Notes: generated by a model not told the origin, from the sequence alone. Numbered from the stretch's first letter, positions 52,537 to 62,332 are shown. The stretch: DNA of 64,000 nucleotides from Deltaproteobacteria bacterium (GCA_020444045.1 JAHLLS010000014.1:94592-158591); one strand, 5' to 3'. Translations and numbers: made by a program.

Positions 52537-53538
52537 TTAAAAAGCAAACCCCGGCATCAGGGCGGTTTCGATATGAACGGGCTTTACGATCTGCTTCTGG
52601 TCGTACATGATCTTTTCCGTCTGGATCCAAGCATCCCTGTCGATGATCCCGATGGCCATGCCGGATTCAGGCTTAACCAGGCGCCGGGTAATCTCCAGCT
52701 GTTCCGCCAGTATCGTCCACGACGTATCCTTGTCGAATTCCTGCAGCATCTGAACCACGATATCACTCTTGACCGGATCGAGCGCTTCCTCCCAGCCCTT
52801 TAGCAGGGCGGAAAGGAATTTCCGCACCGTTTCCGGGCGCTCCTCGGCCATCTGGCGCAAGGTGACCACGGAATTGGCCACAAACTGGATCCCGAAATCG
52901 GACGGAATAAAAAACTGCACCGGCTCGCCGCCCTCCATCATTTTCTGGCCGATAAAGATGCCCTGGGTGTTACGATACACCGGCCAGATATCCACTGTTT
53001 TCTGATAAAACGGGGTGTAATCGTAGCGCACGCTGAACAGACGCACATCCTGCTCCGTCAACTTGGCCTTGGCCAGGAGGGTGCGCATAATGGTCTCATC
53101 ATTGCCGCCATAGGTAATGCCGATGGTGCGTCCCCGCAGATCCTCGAGGCGGGTTATCGGCGGGTCGGTCTTGCGATAGATCCACTGCAGCGGATTGATC
53201 TGGAACAACTGGGCGATGACCACCACCGGCGACCCCTTGGCCATGGCGCGAATGACCTGGTCGGCGGAAGCGACCCCGAACTGGGCCTGTCCCAGCTCCA
53301 ACTCCTTGATGGCATCCCGTTCGGGACCACCCGGTTTTACGGTAACATCCAGCCCTGCCTCGGCAAATTTTCGGCCCACGTCGGCGTACAAGTCGCCGAC
53401 CACACTGGTGTTGAAGATCCATTTCAGTCGATAGTTGAGTTTTTCAGCCCCGGTCGCAACCGCGGGGGGAAAGGCCGCAACCATGATCAGGCATACCGCA
53501 ACCGCATAACCGATTCCCATCAGGCGATGGTTTCGCAT
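52537..53538 (-). CDS. ABC transporter substrate-binding protein, NMT1/THI5-like
   Basis: The 333-residue exported binding protein has a signal peptide (IGYAVAVCLIMVAAFPPAVA) and the NMT1 fold: YRLKWIFNTSVVGDLYADVG, KELELGQAQFGVASADQVIR, AQLFQINPLQWIYRK and LRGRTIGITYGGND. Members carry sulfonates, taurine, nitrate or thiamine precursors. Nothing nearby identifies the ligand. GAGAGGAGGG precedes the ATG. It is the last gene of a three-gene ABC operon (ATPase, permease, binding protein). Confidence 0.88.
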   Translation of the reverse strand: MRNHRLMGIGYAVAVCLIMVAAFPPAVATGAEKLNYRLKWIFNTSVVGDLYADVGRKFAEAGLDVTVKPGGPERDAIKELELGQAQFGVASADQVIRAMAKGSPVVVIAQLFQINPLQWIYRKTDPPITRLEDLRGRTIGITYGGNDETIMRTLLAKAKLTEQDVRLFSVRYDYTPFYQKTVDIWPVYRNTQGIFIGQKMMEGGEPVQFFIPSDFGIQFVANSVVTLRQMAEERPETVRKFLSALLKGWEEALDPVKSDIVVQMLQEFDKDTSWTILAEQLEITRRLVKPESGMAIGIIDRDAWIQTEKIMYDQKQIVKPVHIETALMPGFAF

Positions 53539-53580
53539 ATCACCCTCCTCTCTGATCCAACCGGATCACCGTGCCGAACG

Positions 53581-54330
53581 CTATTGACTCTCCCAGGCAT
53601 TCCGGACCAGGGCCCCCATCCATTCGAGCAGTCCCTGGTAGATCGAAAGCGATATGCCGATCAAAAACAGGGCCACCAGAATTTTACCCAGGTCGCTCTG
53701 GTACAGGGCAATCCGGATGCTGTAGCCGATGCCGGCATTCGCCGCGATAAACTCGGCCACAATCGTTCCCGCCATGGCCAGGGTGGCACTGCCGGCCACC
53801 ACCGTCGTCAGCTTGCCGATGTTTTCAAAAGCACGAATCTTCACTTCCAGCTGCCAGCGCAGACGCCCGGTATTGCGGTAGAAATGTTCGATGTCCCGCA
53901 CCGGCTCGGACATGATGCCGAGGACTGACAGCAGCAAGGGAAAGTAACAGATCATGGCGGCGATCAGCAAGCGGGAGATGAATCCGTCGCCCAGCAGGAT
54001 AAAGATAATGGGCGCCAGCGCCACGATCGGATAGGCCTGAACGTTATAGGCCGCCACCTTGACGAAAGATCCCAGCCAGGTGGTCTGGCGGCCGACAATG
54101 CCGATAAAGCCCGCCATGCAGATGGACAGCACCTGCCCGATGATCGCCACCGTCATGGTGTCCATGACATCGGCGAAGTAGCGCCGGGCCACCTCCCGGC
54201 AGGTCGTCCAGATCTCCATCGGACCCGGGATGACATAATTGGAAAGATCCAGGAGATACTTGATGCCCAAAAGCAGTGCCAGCCCCAGGCTGTAGACAAT
54301 CAGAAACTGATAGACCCGTCTATGCAGCAT
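53581..54330 (-). CDS. ABC transporter permease (SsuC/TauC/ThiX type)
   Basis: The 249-residue permease has six helices with the BPD_transp_1 EAA-type loop near residues 168-190 (IRAFENIGKLTTVVAGSA), and ends with a helix-rich ISLSIYQGLLEWMGALV. It starts inside the 3' end of the ATPase gene (11-base overlap), so translation is coupled. It works with the NMT1-type binding protein encoded 42 bases downstream. Confidence 0.85.
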   Translation of the reverse strand: MLHRRVYQFLIVYSLGLALLLGIKYLLDLSNYVIPGPMEIWTTCREVARRYFADVMDTMTVAIIGQVLSICMAGFIGIVGRQTTWLGSFVKVAAYNVQAYPIVALAPIIFILLGDGFISRLLIAAMICYFPLLLSVLGIMSEPVRDIEHFYRNTGRLRWQLEVKIRAFENIGKLTTVVAGSATLAMAGTIVAEFIAANAGIGYSIRIALYQSDLGKILVALFLIGISLSIYQGLLEWMGALVRNAWESQ

Positions 54331-55012
54331 TCATAATCTCCAGCATGGTGGTTTCGAGATGCTGCCTTTCAAGCGACTGGCCGGCCTGCTGGTCCTGCCC
54401 CTTCACCACAACGGCCGGCCGTTTTTTGCCGGACCCCGCCAGCACCAGAATATCCCGGCAGAACTTGGACACCTCGATGATGTTGTGGGAAATGTAGATA
54501 AAAAATTTATCCGGAAAAAGGGCCTTGATATTGAGGATGATTTTCTCACGGGTAAGTTCATCCACGTTGGCCAGGCTCTCGTCCATGATCAGCATCTGGA
54601 AGTCCTGCAGAAGATAACGGATCAGGTTGATGCGGTTTTTCTGCCCCAGCGACAGCTGGGAAAATCGCGATCCGAGAAAAGGCGTCATCCCGAAAAGATC
54701 GACCAAATGCTCCCTTTTGGCCTGTTGTTCCGGGGTCGTGATCCGCTCGAGATGTTTTCCCACGGCAGACCAGCCCGGCAGCCGTTCCAGATTGTACGAA
54801 TAGAGGATGCGGTCGATATCCCGGGTCTGCAACTGGCCGGAAAAGTCGCTCAGGTCACCGGTCAGCATGCGGGCCAGGGAGGTTTTACCGACCCCGGAGG
54901 GGCCGAAGAGGGCATTGAATCCGGGCCCCGCCATCTGGAAGGAGAGATCTTCAAAAACGGTCGTGTCGGTTCCCGGATAGCGGAACGTAATCTGATTGAA
55001 CGATAGCTGCAT
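54320..55012 (-). CDS. ABC transporter ATP-binding protein
   Basis: The 230-residue ATPase shows Walker A LFGPSGVGKTSLARML near residues 36-51, a signature that reads LSLGQKNRINLI instead of LSGGQ near 118, Walker B MLIMDESLANVDE near 140, and the H-loop IYISHNIIEVS. The altered signature Gly-to-Leu is a conservative exception found in some SsuB-like members. It heads the ABC operon. Confidence 0.87.
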   Translation of the reverse strand: MQLSFNQITFRYPGTDTTVFEDLSFQMAGPGFNALFGPSGVGKTSLARMLTGDLSDFSGQLQTRDIDRILYSYNLERLPGWSAVGKHLERITTPEQQAKREHLVDLFGMTPFLGSRFSQLSLGQKNRINLIRYLLQDFQMLIMDESLANVDELTREKIILNIKALFPDKFFIYISHNIIEVSKFCRDILVLAGSGKKRPAVVVKGQDQQAGQSLERQHLETTMLEIMNAA

Positions 55013-55131
55013 CGACGCCTTCCGTCTCTTGCCGCCCGGCGTGGCAGAATGACGGGCCTGTCACCCGGTGGTCCACGCATACCTATCGCCATTTGTCGGG
55101 CTTTGCAATAGGCGGCACCGACCACCGGAAC

Positions 55132-56091
55132 TCAGGCATCGTCCGGTGCGGCGGCGAGGATACGCGTCATGGTCAGGTGGTCGATGTTGCCGCCGCTCAA
55201 CATGACACCGACGCGGCCCTCCGGCTTCACCACGCCGCTGAGCAGCGCGGCTGCCCCCAGTACACCGGAAGGTTCCACCACGATTTTCATCCGGTAGAAA
55301 AAAAAGCGCACAGCCGCCATGATGGCCTCCTCGGAAACGGTCTGCATATCGCTGACATGCTCACGAATCAGGGGAAAGGTGTGCTCCCCCAGTGAAGGGG
55401 TCCGCGTGCCGTCGGCAATGGTCGGGGGGTTGTCCACCCGGTGCAGCACTCCGGTGCGGAACGAACGGGTGGCATCGTCGGCCAGCTCCGGCTCGATCCC
55501 GATCACCCGGCAGTTCGGCATGACGCCGTGAGCGGCCACCGCCGAGCCGCTGAGCAGACCACCGCCGCCACAGGGCACCAGCAGCATATCCAGCGGACCG
55601 ACCTGGCGATGCAGTTCCAACGTGGCGGTCCCCTGTCCGGCAATGACGTCCGGGTGGTCGTAGGGCGGTATCAGCGCACCGCCCCGTTCTTCCTGGAGGG
55701 CCCGGGCCAGGGCATCCCGCGATTCCCGGCGGGGGTCGTAGAGAACCACTTCGGCTCCATATCCCTGCGTCGCCCGCCGTTTGGTGACCGGCGCGTCCTC
55801 CGGCATGACGACCGTGACGGGCACATCCATGAGGCGCCCCACCAACGCCACCGCTTGGGCGTGATTGCCGGAAGAAAACGTAATCAGGCCTTTTTTCCGC
55901 ACGTCATCCGGCAAACAGGCGACGGCATTAAATGCCCCCCGAAACTTGAAAGCCCCGATACGCTGGAAATTTTCGCATTTAAAAACGACGGCACCGCCGA
56001 CTCGGTCATTAAATGTGGCCGAAGTCATCACCGGTGTGACATGGGCCTGCCCTTCCAGACGCCGACGGGCGGCCATGACGTGTTCGAACAT
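55132..56091 (-). CDS. PLP-dependent threonine dehydratase/serine racemase-like enzyme
   Basis: The 319-residue protein is a fold-type II PLP enzyme. The Schiff-base Lys is in IGAFKFRGAFNAV near residue 49, with SSGNHAQAVALV near 73-84, the phosphate-binding CGGGGLLSGSA near 172-182, and the C-terminal GVMLSGGNIDH. It lacks the ACT regulatory domain of biosynthetic IlvA, so a catabolic TdcB-like threonine/serine deaminase or serine racemase is likely. It stands 119 bases upstream of the ABC operon on the same strand. Confidence 0.87.
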   Translation of the reverse strand: MFEHVMAARRRLEGQAHVTPVMTSATFNDRVGGAVVFKCENFQRIGAFKFRGAFNAVACLPDDVRKKGLITFSSGNHAQAVALVGRLMDVPVTVVMPEDAPVTKRRATQGYGAEVVLYDPRRESRDALARALQEERGGALIPPYDHPDVIAGQGTATLELHRQVGPLDMLLVPCGGGGLLSGSAVAAHGVMPNCRVIGIEPELADDATRSFRTGVLHRVDNPPTIADGTRTPSLGEHTFPLIREHVSDMQTVSEEAIMAAVRFFFYRMKIVVEPSGVLGAAALLSGVVKPEGRVGVMLSGGNIDHLTMTRILAAAPDDA

Positions 56092-56160
56092 GGTGTCTCC
56101 TTTTTATGGCGACCGTTGTTGTAAGCGGTCCTGTCTTGTTTTTCCGTTTCCAAAAGACCA

Positions 56161-57039
56161 TTATCCGGCCCGGGCAATCAGGTACACCCCGATGAATATC
56201 ATGACGGCGGACAGCATCCGCTGCCGCCCGTGGCGTTCCTTCAGAATGACAACGCCCAACAGGACCGAAAAGACAATACTGATTTGCCGCAGCCCGACAA
56301 CATAACTGATGCGTTCGAGCGAAAACGCCATCAGGATCAAAAAGTAACCGAAGATTCCCAACACGCCGCAGACCAGAATCGCGCGGCGATTGGCCTGCCA
56401 CTCCCGCCGCAGGACCCCCGCGCGCTTGGCGGTCCGGATGTAGCCCGACAACAGCGCCATGCTGACCCAGGGATAGACAAACGCAAAGGCCACCGGATGA
56501 AACCGCATCACGGCCTGTTTATCCACAAGGGAATAGGCCGCCACCGCCAAAAGGGTCAAAAAGGCGTAGCGCGTGGCTTTATCGTTCCGGAAATTGCGCA
56601 GCGGCTGGAGCAGCGCGGCCGGCGTCAACCGGCTCAGACTGATGGTATAGACCCCCAGCGCCGCCAGGAGAATACCGACCGCCCCCGATACGCTGACGTC
56701 TTCCCCCATGAACACGACCGCTATCACGAAGACCAGGGCCGGAGCCGATCGCGAAATGGGGTAGACGCGGGATAAATCGCCCTCATCGAGCGACCGTGAC
56801 AGCCACAACCAGTAAAGAAAGTGAAGCAGACCGGAAAGAACGGCGATTGGCCAGATCCCTTCCAGAACAAAAGCGCCCCGCCAAAGGCCGTAGACAAAGA
56901 CCGGCGCGAAGAACAGCAGCCCCAGCAATTCGTACCACCATACGAAGACTTGCTTATCGAACGCGGTCTTGGTCAGGAAATTGCGGACGGCATGCATCAC
57001 GGCCGATATCAATACCAACAAAACGGCCGTCGTATTCAC
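56161..57039 (-). CDS. EamA/DMT-superfamily transporter
   Basis: The 292-residue membrane protein has ten hydrophobic helices in two related halves, typical of EamA permeases (VLLVLISAVMHAVRNFLTK at the start; LSGLLHFLYWLWLSRSL; YPISRSAPALVFVIAVVF with the EamA Pro-Ser-type motif). The second half ends LGVVILKERHGRQRMLSAVM and IFIGVYLIARAG. The substrate is unknown; relatives export amino acids or metabolites. It is located between the threonine-dehydratase-like gene and hldD, all on the minus strand with short gaps. Confidence 0.85.
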   Translation of the reverse strand: MNTTAVLLVLISAVMHAVRNFLTKTAFDKQVFVWWYELLGLLFFAPVFVYGLWRGAFVLEGIWPIAVLSGLLHFLYWLWLSRSLDEGDLSRVYPISRSAPALVFVIAVVFMGEDVSVSGAVGILLAALGVYTISLSRLTPAALLQPLRNFRNDKATRYAFLTLLAVAAYSLVDKQAVMRFHPVAFAFVYPWVSMALLSGYIRTAKRAGVLRREWQANRRAILVCGVLGIFGYFLILMAFSLERISYVVGLRQISIVFSVLLGVVILKERHGRQRMLSAVMIFIGVYLIARAG

Positions 57040-57082
57040 AAGATGTCACCTCGCCGCATCCGGGAATGCATCGGCACCTGAG

Positions 57083-58063
57083 TCAATCCGACGAGAGATG
57101 AGCATCGGTCGACAAGTAGTTACAGACATAATCGTCAATGGCCTCTTCGAGCGGCCGGCAGGGCTGCGACCATCCAACGGCCTGCAGTTTCGTCAGGTCC
57201 GCGCAGGTATGATACTGGTATTTTCCCTGCAGGTGGTCCGGCATGGGGATGTACTCGATGGTCAATGGCTGTCCGGCCGCCTTGAACAGGGCCGCCGCCA
57301 CATCGTTCCAGGACTGGGTCCGGCCGGTGCCGATGTTGTATATGCCCCCGATGTCGGGGTTATCCAGGAAGAACAGGGTCATGTTGACCGCGTCTTTGAC
57401 ATAGATGAAGTCCCGAAGCTGTTCGCCGTCCTTGTAGTCCGGCCGGTGGGATTTGAACAGGCGCATGCGGCCCTCGTCGCGCACCTGCGGGTAGGCCTTG
57501 TTGATCACACTGCGCATGTCGCCCTTGTGGTATTCGTTGGGGCCGAAGACGTTGAAATACTTCAGGCCTACGATGTGCTTCAACCATCCCCGCCGCAGCG
57601 CCTGCAAATCGAACAAATGTTTCGAATAGCCGTACATGTTCAAGGGGCGCAGATGGGGCAAACCGGCTTCGTCGTCACCGTATCCACGGGCACCGTCACC
57701 ATAGGTCGCCGCACTGGAGGCATAAATCAGACGGCAACGGGGCTGGGTTTCACGCCAGGCGGCGATGCGGGTCGTGTAGCGGTAGTTGTTCTCCATCAGG
57801 TAATCGGCATCTTTTTCCGTCGTGGCGGAACAGGCCCCCATGTGGAGGATCGCCCGGATCCGGTCACCGAAATCCCCCCGGATGAGCTGGTCGATAAAAA
57901 CGGTCTTGTCCAGATAATCGCTGAAACGCAACCCCACCAGGTTTTTCCACTTTTCCGTTTCGTGCAGCTGGTCGACAATCAGGATGTCGTCCTCGCCGCG
58001 GCGATTGAGCGCCCACACCAGGGCACTGCCGATAAAACCGGCGCCACCGGTCACAACAATCAT
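57083..58063 (-). CDS. hldD: ADP-L-glycero-D-manno-heptose 6-epimerase
   Basis: The 326-residue enzyme is HldD (RfaD), which converts ADP-D-glycero- to ADP-L-glycero-D-manno-heptose for LPS inner core. It shows the NAD-binding IVVTGGAGFIGSALVWALN, MGACSATTEKDADYLMENNY, the catalytic LIYASSAATYGDGARGY with Ser/Tyr, and the family-specific KYFNVFGPNEYHKGDMRSV. The presence of HldD implies a heptose-containing LPS and thus a Gram-negative host. Confidence 0.95.
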   Translation of the reverse strand: MIVVTGGAGFIGSALVWALNRRGEDDILIVDQLHETEKWKNLVGLRFSDYLDKTVFIDQLIRGDFGDRIRAILHMGACSATTEKDADYLMENNYRYTTRIAAWRETQPRCRLIYASSAATYGDGARGYGDDEAGLPHLRPLNMYGYSKHLFDLQALRRGWLKHIVGLKYFNVFGPNEYHKGDMRSVINKAYPQVRDEGRMRLFKSHRPDYKDGEQLRDFIYVKDAVNMTLFFLDNPDIGGIYNIGTGRTQSWNDVAAALFKAAGQPLTIEYIPMPDHLQGKYQYHTCADLTKLQAVGWSQPCRPLEEAIDDYVCNYLSTDAHLSSD

Positions 58064-58171
58064 GGTAACAACTCCCTTGGCATTTTTTCGGTAAGCGTTG
58101 TCGATCCATCCCGCCGCCGGGGACCCGGTCGGTCATCATGCCGCCCCTTGTTATCCAATCCGGCAGGTGTG

Positions 58172-58927
58172 TCAAGTGACGGGGGGTGTTCGGGAGAACC
58201 GCCCGGCGTCTGCACAGCGTTCGTATTGCCAGGCGTCCTGGCGCACCCACAAGCGGTGCCGCGGCCCCGCTTGATCGATGCGGAGGGTGGCATAGGCCTG
58301 GTCACCGCCGTATAGAAAACAGGAATCCGGGCCCTGCTTGACCACACGGGGCGCATAGTGAAAGGGCGTTTGCGCACCAGCGGCCGCAAGCGCCGCCTTG
58401 CATCGGGAAAAACGGGCCAAATGATGCAAAGTGACCCAGGTGGGCGGAAAAAGCGCGATCCGGCCGGCATGATGGTCTTCCAGCGCGGCCTGGGGGGATA
58501 GCCAGCGATGGTCATGGATTTCACTTCGATCGACCTGCACCCGATCCGTGGGGGCCGCGGCCAGGAAAAACCAGGTATCGAACCGGCGAGGCATGATGAC
58601 AGGGGCTGTCCAGCGCGACAATGGCAACAGGGCCTCGGGCTGAATAGTCAAACCGGTCTCCTCCCGCAACTCCCTTACCGCCGTATGGCGCGCTACCGCC
58701 GGAATCGATTCCCAGCCTTCGGTCGGGCCATCGGCGGGATCCGTCGCACCGCCGGGAAACACCCAGGCACCGGCAAAGGCTTTTAGCTGGCGCCCCCGGC
58801 GCAACAGCAGCACTTCCATTTCCGCCGCCCCATCCCGCACCAGAACCAGTGTGGCAGACGGGCGGGCAGGCGCCGCCGGCGCGTCGGCGGCAGCGGTCAG
58901 GGGGCCGCGCTTCAGGTTGTGTGTCAT
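58172..58927 (-). CDS. Nudix hydrolase
   Basis: The 251-residue protein has an N-terminal strand VLVRDGAAEMEVLLLRRGRQ and the Nudix box spread over FPGGATDPADG and AVRELREETGLTIQ, matching G-x5-E-x7-REUxEExGU with an insertion before the Glu helix, as in NUDT19/CoA-type members. The C-terminal region contains a coenzyme-A-like segment. The substrate is unknown. The frame extends upstream to 59047, overlapping the bTHX gene in another frame, so ATG 58927 with GGAG just before it is used. Confidence 0.82.
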   Translation of the reverse strand: MTHNLKRGPLTAAADAPAAPARPSATLVLVRDGAAEMEVLLLRRGRQLKAFAGAWVFPGGATDPADGPTEGWESIPAVARHTAVRELREETGLTIQPEALLPLSRWTAPVIMPRRFDTWFFLAAAPTDRVQVDRSEIHDHRWLSPQAALEDHHAGRIALFPPTWVTLHHLARFSRCKAALAAAGAQTPFHYAPRVVKQGPDSCFLYGGDQAYATLRIDQAGPRHRLWVRQDAWQYERCADAGRFSRTPPVT

Positions 58928-58961
58928 GATCTCCGTTTCCCGGCCGGACGTAAATCCCCCA

Positions 58962-59057
58962 TTACTTTTGGGGTTTGTTTTTTTTCTTGGGACGCTTTTT
59001 TCCGTTCGACCCGCGCCAAATCTTGCCGCGCTTGCTGCGTCTATCACCTTTTCCCAT
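58962..59057 (-). CDS. 30S ribosomal protein bTHX
   Basis: This 31-residue gene, below normal ORF size limits, starts MGKGDRRSKRGKIWRG and continues SNGKKRPKKKNK. This matches the small basic 30S protein THX (bTHX), including the GDRRSKRGKIWRG core. It has an excellent AAAGGAGGTGA ribosome-binding site and a stop at 58962, 34 bases upstream of the Nudix start. It stabilises the 30S head in Thermus; members exist in many Proteobacteria and Bacteroidetes. It may be co-transcribed with the Nudix gene. Confidence 0.88.
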   Translation of the reverse strand: MGKGDRRSKRGKIWRGSNGKKRPKKKNKPQK

Positions 59058-59165
59058 GAAATTCACCTCCTTTTATGGTTGTCGTCATGGATTCAAAACG
59101 AGTACCCGTATCCAATATAACGATCGTCGCCCGGGAGCAACCCCGGGGGCAAACGCCGTTTTCGG

Positions 59166-60278
59166 TCAAGTCCCCTGCTCGCACCAGGATCGTATCAGGC
59201 GGGCATAAATCGCGGTCGCCTCATCGATGCGGGGAAGCATTACAAATTCATCAGTCTGATGGGCCTGGGAGGGTTCCCCCGGCCCCAGGATCACTGTCGG
59301 CGGGGGGTGCCCGGCCGACCGCAAGGCGGCCGCATCGGTAAAATAGGCGGCCCCCTGCGGAAGGGCGTGCTGGCCGGTATGCGCCGCCACCACGTCGAAC
59401 ACATGCTGAATCCATTCCTGGGCGGGATCCGTGGCCACGCTGGCCATGTCCGCCAAGGGCGTGATGCGAATCGCGTCATCGCTGCAACGGGCCACCGCCT
59501 CGATGATCGCGGCATGCGGCATACCGGGAACAGTGCGGATATCGACACCGATCACGGCACGATCCGGTACGGAGTTGATGTTCAGCCCTCCCCGGATGGT
59601 TCCCACGTTGAGCGTCGGCCCCCCCAGCACCGGGTGGGGCGCGGCCTCGAATTGAAACGCCTCCAGCTTCCGGATCAGACGGGCCGCCTTGTTGATGGCG
59701 TTGTCGCCCAACTCCGGAGTACTGCCGTGGGCCGTGCGACCGGCAACCTCGATTTCCAGCCACAGGACGCCTTTGTGCCCCACCAGGGGAACGTTGGCGG
59801 TGGGCTCCCCCACCACGAGAGCCCCCATGGGAAGCGGCAGCACCCCTTGTTCCGCCAGAAAGCGGGCCCCTTCGCAGCCGTTTTCCTCGCCGGCGGTCAA
59901 GACCAGACATACGTCGGGATGAGGCCCAAACCCACACGCGGCCGACACCATGGCGGCCAGACCGCTTTTCATGTCGCTGGCCCCACGCCCGTAAAGCCGG
60001 TCCCCCTCGATGGTGCCGGCCAGCGGATCCCTTTCCCAGACCGCCTCCCCCAGCGGGACAGTGTCCAGATGCGCCGACAGGCAGATGGGCGGCCTGCCCG
60101 ACGCCCCTGACCCCCGGGCAATCAAACTCGTTCGCCCTTCGGCGAAATGGTGCGGCGCCACTTCAAAGCCCGCATCCCTTAAAATCCCTTCCAGAAACCG
60201 GGCGCAGGCGGCTTCATGACCCGGCGGGTTTCGTGTGTCAAACTGCACCAGCTGCTGTGTCAGCGCAATCGCGTCCAT
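59166..60278 (-). CDS. M20-family metallo-amidohydrolase (ArgE/DapE-like)
   Basis: The 370-residue protein is a di-zinc peptidase/deacylase of the M20 family. Metal and active-site motifs are SAHLDTVPLG near residue 70, LYGRGASDMKSGLAAMV near 95-111 (bridging Asp), LTAGEENGCEGARF with the general-base Glu pair, and VVGEPTANVP. The dimerisation insertion (GRTAHGSTPELGDNAINKAA) is present. Acetylornithine deacetylase, succinyl-DAP desuccinylase or a peptidase are all possible. AGGAGGG precedes the ATG. Confidence 0.88.
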   Translation of the reverse strand: MDAIALTQQLVQFDTRNPPGHEAACARFLEGILRDAGFEVAPHHFAEGRTSLIARGSGASGRPPICLSAHLDTVPLGEAVWERDPLAGTIEGDRLYGRGASDMKSGLAAMVSAACGFGPHPDVCLVLTAGEENGCEGARFLAEQGVLPLPMGALVVGEPTANVPLVGHKGVLWLEIEVAGRTAHGSTPELGDNAINKAARLIRKLEAFQFEAAPHPVLGGPTLNVGTIRGGLNINSVPDRAVIGVDIRTVPGMPHAAIIEAVARCSDDAIRITPLADMASVATDPAQEWIQHVFDVVAAHTGQHALPQGAAYFTDAAALRSAGHPPPTVILGPGEPSQAHQTDEFVMLPRIDEATAIYARLIRSWCEQGT

Positions 60279-60535
60279 CGCACCCTCCTAATAGGTCATC
60301 CCCAGGCACGGCGAAACGACCTCTCGCTTGCCTCTTGAAACAGTTGCAGAACCGAATTCCGAATTCATAGCACGGCATTGCCGAAAGATGGAAGCCCGGC
60401 GGCGCCCAAACCTCTGGACCGTGCCCCACCATGCCGGTCGGCCAAATAGCCCGTGTTGGCACGTGCATGATCATGTATTATCATTCTGCCAAATCGTCTG
60501 GCGGCGACACCATGCAACCAAGGAGATAAGCCCCC

Positions 60536-62308
60536 ATGGCCATCTGGCTGGTAACGGCAATATTGATCGTGACCCTGGTGCTGTTGATCACCGACAAAGC
60601 CCCTGTGGATCTGGTGGCGGTCGGCATCATGGTCAGCTTGGCCGTAACGGGTATTTTGCAGCCGAACGAGGCCGTGGCCGGGTTCGCCAGCCCGGCGGTC
60701 ATCACGGTGGGCGCCATGTTTCTGATGAGCCGCGGCATGATCCGCACCGGCGCCGTGGGCTTCATCGGCCAGCAGGTCATCGCCATGGCCCGGGGCAACC
60801 ACCGACTGGCGCTGCTCATGAGCCTGCTCATCGTGGCCGCCGCCTCGGCGTTCATCAATAATACGCCGGTCGTGGTGCTTTTCATCCCGATCATGCTGGC
60901 AATCAGCTGTGAATACGGGATCAGTCCCTCCAAGTTTTTGATACCCGTTTCGTATGCCTCCATTCTGGCGGGAACCTGCACCCTGGTGGGAACCTCCACC
61001 AACATTATCGTCAGCGACCTCAGTGTCCAGGCCGGATATGCGCCCATCGGAATGTTCGAGCTGGCCTGGGTGGGGCTGCCCGTGGCGGTGATCGGCATTG
61101 GTTTTTTGACCCTGACGGCCTCGCGTTTCATGCCCAGCCATGCCGCCGCCACCTGCCATGTCGACAATGGTGAAGACCGAACCTACCTGGCGGAACTGGA
61201 ACTGCCCGAAAGCAGCGCCCTCATGGGTCAGCCCCCTGCCGCCCTTGCCGAACGTTATCCGGCCCTGGGCATCGTCGAGGTGGTGCGAAACGCCGATATC
61301 CATTACCCGGATGAGGCCGGTCTGCGATTCGCCCCGGCAGACCTGCTGCTGGTGAAAAGCTCGGCCACCGATATCGTAGCCATTCTGGCGGAAGGCCTGG
61401 CCGAATTGCCGCACGAACAGGCCGATCTGACGGCCAGCGGCGCTGATCCGGAACATCTGATCGTCGAACTCGTTTTACCGCCGCAATCGCGCCTGATCGG
61501 TGCCAAGGTTCCCGACACCAAGCTGTTCGGCGATGAACACATCCAGATTCTGGCCATCAAACGTCGCAGTCACCACTATGCCGACCTGAAACTGCACAAA
61601 CGGCGGCTGCGGGTGGGCGATATCCTCCTGGTGCGTTCACCCCTGGCCCAACTGGAGGGGCTGCGCAGCGGGGGAGACTTCATCGTGATCGAAGATGTGC
61701 ATCACGAGATCGTCCACAAACGCTTGGCCGGACGGGCTTTGATGATCTTTGGCGGTGTTGTGACGGCGGCGGCCACGGGCCTGTTGTCCATCATGGTGGC
61801 GGCCATGGCCGGCGTACTGTTGATGATTTTGACGGGATGTCTGCAGCTGCGGTCGGCTTATCGGGAACTGCGGGCGGATGTGCTGCTGCTGATCGTCGGC
61901 ACCATCGCTCTGGGGCAGGCCATGCAGAAAACCGGGGCCACGGATCTCTATGCCAGTGCTTTCCTGCAGCTGTTTGCCGGCGCCGGGCCGTCGGTCGTGC
62001 TGGGCGGCTTTCTGCTTCTGACCAGCATCGGAACCCAAATCCTGAGCAACAACGCCACGGCGGTCCTGCTGCTGCCCGTGGCGGTATCCACGGCGCTTTC
62101 GCTGGGAGTCGATCCACGCCCCTTCATCATTGCGGTGTGCTTTGGCGCCAGCGCCTGCTTTGCCTCGCCCATCGGTTACCAGACCAATCTTATGGTCTAC
62201 GGACCGGGCAACTATCGTTTTGCGGACTATCTCAAGCTGGGCTTGCCGCTCAACCTGATGGTCATCGCGGCGGGGGCATTTCTGATTCCCCGATTCTGGC
62301 CGTTCTGA
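60536..62308 (+). CDS. SLC13-family permease with RCK_C domains
   Basis: The 590-residue transporter belongs to the ArsB/NhaD/SLC13 ion-transporter group. Transport motifs are SAFINNTPVVVLFIPIML near residues 103-120, LAGTCTLVGTSTNIIVSDL near 145-163, and in the second half ILSNNATAVLLLPVAV with CFASPIGYQTNLMVYGPG. Two soluble RCK_C-like domains lie between about 205-290 and 300-385 (RLIGAKVPDTKLFGDEHI), which in relatives bind regulatory ligands. Dicarboxylate or sulfate transport is plausible. AAGGAGAT precedes the ATG. It is divergent from the M20 gene. Confidence 0.88.
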   Translation: MAIWLVTAILIVTLVLLITDKAPVDLVAVGIMVSLAVTGILQPNEAVAGFASPAVITVGAMFLMSRGMIRTGAVGFIGQQVIAMARGNHRLALLMSLLIVAAASAFINNTPVVVLFIPIMLAISCEYGISPSKFLIPVSYASILAGTCTLVGTSTNIIVSDLSVQAGYAPIGMFELAWVGLPVAVIGIGFLTLTASRFMPSHAAATCHVDNGEDRTYLAELELPESSALMGQPPAALAERYPALGIVEVVRNADIHYPDEAGLRFAPADLLLVKSSATDIVAILAEGLAELPHEQADLTASGADPEHLIVELVLPPQSRLIGAKVPDTKLFGDEHIQILAIKRRSHHYADLKLHKRRLRVGDILLVRSPLAQLEGLRSGGDFIVIEDVHHEIVHKRLAGRALMIFGGVVTAAATGLLSIMVAAMAGVLLMILTGCLQLRSAYRELRADVLLLIVGTIALGQAMQKTGATDLYASAFLQLFAGAGPSVVLGGFLLLTSIGTQILSNNATAVLLLPVAVSTALSLGVDPRPFIIAVCFGASACFASPIGYQTNLMVYGPGNYRFADYLKLGLPLNLMVIAAGAFLIPRFWPF

Positions 62309-62332
62309 TACCGACGGCGCGCCGACTGCGCT

